A program made the position numbers and the translations under genes. Positions 58,431 to 64,000 of a DNA stretch of 64,000 nucleotides are shown here, piece by piece. The notes below the pieces were generated by a model that saw only the letters and a list, made by a program, of their open reading frames with translations, was not told the origin of the DNA and did not search any database. Origin of the DNA: Straminergon stramineum (taxonomy: Eukaryota > Streptophyta > Bryopsida > Hypnales > Calliergonaceae); the NCBI GenBank assembly GCA_963920665.1, contig OY987263.1, forward strand, positions 33,778,547 through 33,842,546, read 5' to 3'. Each line of letters starts with the position of its first letter. Within the stretch, counting starts at the first letter, position 1.

Positions 58431-61400
58431 TTCCATTAAATTGTCTCAATGGACTGTTACGAAAGGAAGGAAGGAAATGAATAATGGAGCGGGGGGGGGA
58501 GAGGGTGGAAATCCTAGCTTAGAGGTGCACACTTCCAATTGCACTACAATTTTGCATATTAAGTTGCATGTGTGTTGGCACAGCTTGCTAATGTAGATGC
58601 CAAAATGGCACATGGAATACTGCCAATTTAAAGGAATTGACATTTGACACACTCCCTGCTAATCACCAGTTTCTGCTCAAAGATCTATACGTCAAACTTG
58701 CTTGTGAAGTCTCCACCAGCAGCACATCAAAGAATTGACAGAAGCGTGAATTCTTGACTGTGACCTATTTGCAAAATTATTGTTCAATCTAGATTCTTGC
58801 CTAAGTGTAGAACATCCAGACATGAGATCCTAGCATTGATTTGAGGTACACCTAATTTCAACACTTAAAAAATTCATAGGTTTTTCAATTCAAAGTCCAA
58901 TAGATGCATTCTAAGAGAATTGAGAATCTCTTTCAACCACCAACAAGATTCAACAAATGCTCATACAATTCAAGAGTAGAAACCATGCTCAAACCTCTAT
59001 TTAGACACATGTAGGTGTTGTTAACTTGTAGTGTACAATGGCAAGGTGTAATAAAAAAGGCATTTGAGCACTAAAAAACTACATTCCTTTTACAACTATA
59101 ACTTTGATAGTAGTGATGCATATGATTGTGAAGGTCATCCAAAATTGTTACAATATTACTTCCATATGTAGTCTTTGTATGGGTTTCATTCTCTATTCGC
59201 TTCCGCTTTGGATATTAGTACAGATCAAGTTAGAGAATCACTTATATCCTTGAACTTCTAGCCCCCAACCTTCAAGTCAAATATCATCTAAAATTCTAAT
59301 TATGGTTTAATTTCTAATGGACAAAGGGTGATTTTGAAGAAAAATTGTTAAAAATTGTCAATTTTTGGTACATTGGCCAAAAGTGAAAATTAAAATTATT
59401 TTTATGAACTCCAATTGCAATGTAAAAATATGTGTTAAACTACTAGGGAAATGTGTGGAAATTTTTCAGCCCATTTGACAGCAAGGATTGCAATATTATT
59501 ATGGTTGAAGTTTGAGAAAAAGTTTTTTTTTATCCCTACAAAACAAAGTATACTTTGAGCCCTCTTGGAGTGAAATTTGTGTTCTACACTAGTCATTTGT
59601 ATATCTTATTAGGTACACTCATGCAAAATTTTAAAAGCAAATAAGGAGTTAACCTTACTCTATATCACTCTACAATAAAAAGAGGTCAAGATTGATCTTG
59701 CAATACACTAGCTATTAATTAATTATTTTTTGTGCATTTGTGAAATTTTTCATTTTGAAATTCAAACAATAATTTCTAGCTATACAAATTGTAAGATTCT
59801 AGATCTTAAAGCTAGAAGAAAAAATATTTTTGAAAATTGCCCAACATAGTCAACAAAGTTTGACTCCTCTTAGACTACGAAATTTGAACAGAAATTAGTT
59901 TTTTTTATGAAAATCACATATTATATTATGTTAGAAATATTTGCCAAATTTCAAAAATATGTGAGGAGTTTAACAAAAGATTCCCAAATTGTCCAAACTT
60001 TTCTTGGTAGCATAACTTCTCACCCAAGCATCTCATTGGAACTTTTTTCCTCTTCCTATAAGGTGGTTAGTGTATGCACGTTGTATTAAAACTTTGGAAA
60101 TATCTATTCTAAATTGACTTTGCAAGAAGCTATACATTTGAATTAGAAAATGAAATAAACTTATATTAGAGAAAATCTAGACTCTTTAGAGGGCCATTTC
60201 TTTCTATTTAGAAGTGCAAATACAAGAAATAAAAAATAAATAAATAATTTCATGTTTTTTTTAAAAATAAATATAAGAAAATTTCAATCTAACATATCAC
60301 TTAAGGCAATCAAGTGGTACATGATTTTCATTTAATATTTTTTTTCAAAAAATATAAATTATTTTTACTTTTTGTTGTATTTGCATGTCTTGCCAAATGA
60401 GAAATGGCTCTCTAGAGAATCCAATTTTTTTTTGCTGGACTTTAGTCTCTTCCTCATTTTTTGGAATTAGATCCTTAAAAGAAAAAATTGGACTTTTGGT
60501 CTGAATTTTGAATGCAAAGTTGCATTTGAATGAAGGAAGAAGCTAATTGGTTAGAGACATTCATCATTGTGAAGAAAATGTTGTATCCACAACTGCAATC
60601 AAGATCTGGCATTGTGCTTTTTAGATTGGTCCCGAGATTGGCATATCTATGGATTGATAATTGGCATTTTTCCTATCTAATTCCATTCAACGAACTGCAT
60701 GTTGGTCACAAAATGTTGGCCATTTAAAAAAAAACTACAATACAAATAAATACAATTGCATAATCTATTCATTACAATATCTATTTTTGTACTTTTTGGA
60801 AGAATGGATGTCACTTCAAAGGAAATGAAAATGGCACACATAAAGAATATATGGTAATTAAAGTAATAAAATAGTCTCACTTAATTGTGTCATTTTTCTA
60901 TTTTTGAATTCTATATTTGGATCTTGAATGGGCACCCATCTTCATCCAAAACCACCAGAAGGTTTTAAGGTTTAGACTACAACGGAATTAAAGAGTTTGT
61001 AGAGGCAAGTAATGGAAGTTGAAGTGTTTTGAGATTTTAAGGTGGGTGACTTAGGGAAGTCTAGACTTGGCATGAGTAGGTATATTGTGCTTTAAGCTTT
61101 GAAAATTCATAGAATATTGTGTATGAGTTACAAAATTATTAAACAACTTCGTTGTCTTTTCTTTTGAGGAAACTAACATTCTTACAAAAATGAATCATCA
61201 TTTGGACCACCCATCTATTAGGTGGTAGAATAAGTAGTAGGATTGAAAGCTTCTAATATATTAGGAATATAGTCTCTTATAGTGTAAGCACTTGTTTCAC
61301 TTGGGCATATTGATATAGAGGTGGTGTTACTTTAGGAGGAATAGAGATTAAATTTGTTTTGTCTTCAACTATTATTCTTTCTTCTTATTCCATGAGTAGA

Positions 61401-63453
61401 TAAAGTAATGGTCAATGTTTGTAAATGGTTATGTGAATTTTAAGAAAAAACTTTGATATTGTTGGTGACTTCTTCATTCACCAATTGAAGCTCAAAAAAC
61501 AATTTTTGTTTTTCAATTGAATAATCAATGTCTTACTCTATTTTTTTTAATTCATGAATATTCTTCCAATTTGTAAGTCATTGTCTAAAGAATATTCTAA
61601 TGTGGCAATATGACATTTCATATAGAATTTGAAACCAACTATCTTCAAATATATAAAGAAATATAGAATATTTCTTTATAGATATTTGATCTTGCTTCAT
61701 TAATTTTCATGAAGAATCTTTTTTATAAAGCCAACAATGCTATGTAACTTCATAGATAGAAACTATTTTACCAATATACTAGTAATCAACACTTCACTAT
61801 TGAAAAGAATGTACTTTTGCCTCTATTTTTTATCACTTGGGAACCCTTTTGCATCAAAAATTAATCTGTTCTGAAAACTATGAAAAACTATGCCATTCCT
61901 GGCAAGGTAATTCAATAAAACACTTGCACTATTTGGTTGTTATATATTATGCACACACAAGTGTATACATCTTGTCTTCTACTATAATTTTTGAAATATA
62001 GAGCCAATAGATTTGAAATTTTAAAAGAAGTTGAATGATATCTTTCGAGTTGTATTTGTTATTTTTTTGAATTTAAAAAAATTATATTTAATGATTAATT
62101 TTGCTAAATTGTCAAAATTGGATTTTCATGGTTTTATAAACTTCAGAGTACTCGAAACAAATAATCCAAGGGTGAGATTTGAAGGACATGTTTCCACTTT
62201 TGATATGAAGCAATTTTGCAAAGTACACCGAAAAATAGTAAATATGGTCCCCTCTAACTATGTGCAAAGACAATTGACTTGCATGCATACTTTGGGACAT
62301 CTAAATATAATTAGTCTCCATTTTTTTGATGTAACCTCATCTCCAAAAATTTTCTAAAGAATTTCAGAATTTTCTTTTCTTTTCTTTTTAGTTTTTCTAT
62401 GAATTAGTGATTTAAATGTCATTATATCCATTTTCTTAAGATTTTGCATTTTCTTAATTTGATCTCCTATTCAAATGATTATTTGGGGCTTGATCTTTCT
62501 AAGGTATAATTTCCTTAGAGGTCTAACTATTAGTCCTATTTTATTTTATTATAAAAAAAAATCATTTTAATTTAGACTATTCTCAAAAAAACCAAAAAAC
62601 TAGATCAAAAAACAACAAATAATATAAGTCTTTCATGGAATCACCTTGTATCACTTCAAAGTCATTGAAGGTTCCCATGAAAACAATGTAAAACCACTTG
62701 AAGAAGTGAGAAGTCCTAGTTCCCCTTGATGTTTATGTGGCTTGTTGCATCTTGTAGCATCGACATCAAAACTTTGAATGCATATTTGACAACAAATTTA
62801 TATAAAAACTATGAGAGTATGTATGATATGTTGGATAGGTCCTCTTTAAAATGAACTTCTATTTGTTTAAAGTTCTCCTTTAAATTTTGAAAATTAAAGA
62901 ATACCTTAAGCTTCCAAATTCAAATTTAGCTAGAGGCTTCAAAATGTTAGGAACAACAAGAAAATGTAGACATGAAAAGGAAATATAGGGGATGAAGAAT
63001 TTATGGATTAGTGTCAAATTTATTGTCAACAAATTTTCAATGTATTTTTAAAAAATTTAAAATTTTGGTTCAAAAATCATTTTTTTGTTGCCAAATGATG
63101 GATGATGATCATAAAAAATGAGACAAAATTATCAAAACTGAAAGAATGAGATATTATATGAAGGTAAAATGATTAATATCCAAAATGGCTACATGATGGA
63201 TTTTATTATCACCACTGGAGATAAATTTAACCACTAAATGTTTGAAAGAAAGAGAATAAGATTGTTAAATTTTTTTATTTATTAAATGATTGAAAAATCC
63301 TCCAACACTTCTATAATCTATATCATTGATTTCTATAAATTAAACATCTTTCCTTCTTTCCACTGATTTATATCATGATTTTTCTTGAAGCTTTTTCAAT
63401 GAATGATAATTAGATGAAGTGTAGCCATAGATGGTTGAATTTTAGGGGTTAAC
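58431..63453. other. AT-rich right flank outside the array
   Basis: The first 200 bp still resemble the X-to-A spacer of other units (degraded G-box site near 58600). The rest is AT-rich, with homopolymer runs and frames under 110 codons. I see no gene, RNA gene or clear transposon ends until 63440. Confidence 0.45.
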
Positions 63454-64000
63454 CCCTAAGCACTCCGATGTCCATTTTTTGGACAATGAACAAATTGCAA
63501 CTCGAGTTTCATCCTCGTAATTGCTTGGATGAAAGTTATTCTAATTTGTGGAGTTATTTTATCAAGTTCTTGCCCTATCTAATGGTTGGATTTGGTGTTA
63601 CTAGAGTACATATTTTTCTAAAATTACAAATGTGCAAGGATGTCAAGTAGTCAAATTGCCTTGACTTTAGTTCAAAACTGGATTTGTTGAAATGATGTCA
63701 TAGATTTGAAGAACACAAAAAATTTCAAAAAATCCCCATGCCAAGAGAACTTCATTTCAAATCCATTCCAACAAATTTAACTCTAAAAATTAGAATATTT
63801 TGCTTGTAATCGAATTTTGAAGGAATTTTGGAATTTCTCTTTCAAAATTTATAAAAAAAGATTGGTGATAGCATTGGTGAATCTCACAGTACAAATGGAA
63901 TCTACAAATCAAAATCTACAACTTTCTATGTATATCAATTCCAAAATATTCTTCCAAATAGCACTTTGTAATGATTTTTCTGAAATTGTCAATTCTAGAG
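63454..64000. mobile_element. CCCCTAAG-type element, partial at right edge
   Basis: Begins ACCCCTAAGCACTCCGATG and follows the 14604-15424 element to the window end. It lacks the nested Stowaway (empty TA near 63800). Its left end abuts TTTTAGGGG-TTA (63440-63453), which looks like the right end of another such element. Confidence 0.6.

Noticed and set aside
62031..62357. 108-codon frame in the right flank
   Set aside because: Starts at a non-ATG codon, has AT-driven composition, no domain and no conservation with any repeat unit.

Overview
The window looks like nuclear DNA of a land plant with a large, repeat-rich genome. The evidence is a spliced RING plus SIAH-type (SINA-like) gene family with a GT-AG intron, Stowaway-like and Tourist-like MITEs with TA and TTA target duplications, and long AT-rich spacers. 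I see no prokaryotic, organellar or viral genes, and the species cannot be named from sequence alone.

The backbone is a tandem array of about 16-17 kb units (U1 about 1-16966, U2 16967-34029, U3 34030-49331, U4 49332-about 58430, decayed). Each full unit holds, left to right: (i) a minus-strand gene 'A' of about 620 codons, single-exon as far as visible; (ii) A's conserved upstream region, with a TATA-like box about 720-750 bp from the ATG; (iii) 8-9 kb of AT-rich spacer built largely of non-autonomous transposons; (iv) a plus-strand two-exon SINA-like E3 ligase gene; (v) a conserved 3' flank; (vi) an unrecognised conserved segment 'X'; (vii) a short spacer with a TGACGTCA + CACGTG pair before the 3' end of the next A gene. 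U4 has A4 and a decayed X but no SINA gene.

Gene A encodes an unusual protein: a paralogue-variable N-terminal region, two hydrophobic stretches, a basic patch, a possible divergent AP2/ERF-like domain, a Ser/Pro/acidic region and a C-terminal leucine-zipper-like coiled coil. A3 and A4 are intact. A1 (cut by the window edge) has a stop and frameshift, and A2 has two early TGA codons. The three SINA-like copies keep a nearly identical substrate-binding half, but each has its RING affected by a different lesion: SINA1 ATG to ATT, SINA2 third zinc ligand Cys to Trp (plus a MITE truncating the C terminus), SINA3 last zinc ligand Cys to TGA.

Comparing the units with each other gives filled and empty sites for many insertions. 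These define at least five non-autonomous element groups: TIR AGGTA with TA duplication; TIR (A)CCCCTAAA with TTA duplication; a group with a shared core but different outer inverted repeats and 9-11 bp duplications; Stowaway-like; and Tourist-like GAGCATCC/GAGCAACC elements that form a 1.28-kb foldback in U4. No transposase gene was recognised. The right end (58.6-63.4 kb) is AT-rich sequence in which I find no gene.

A working model, which is inference only, is that A (a candidate DNA-binding and/or membrane-associated protein) and a RING-deficient SINA-like adaptor were amplified together, with the copies now decaying or diverging.
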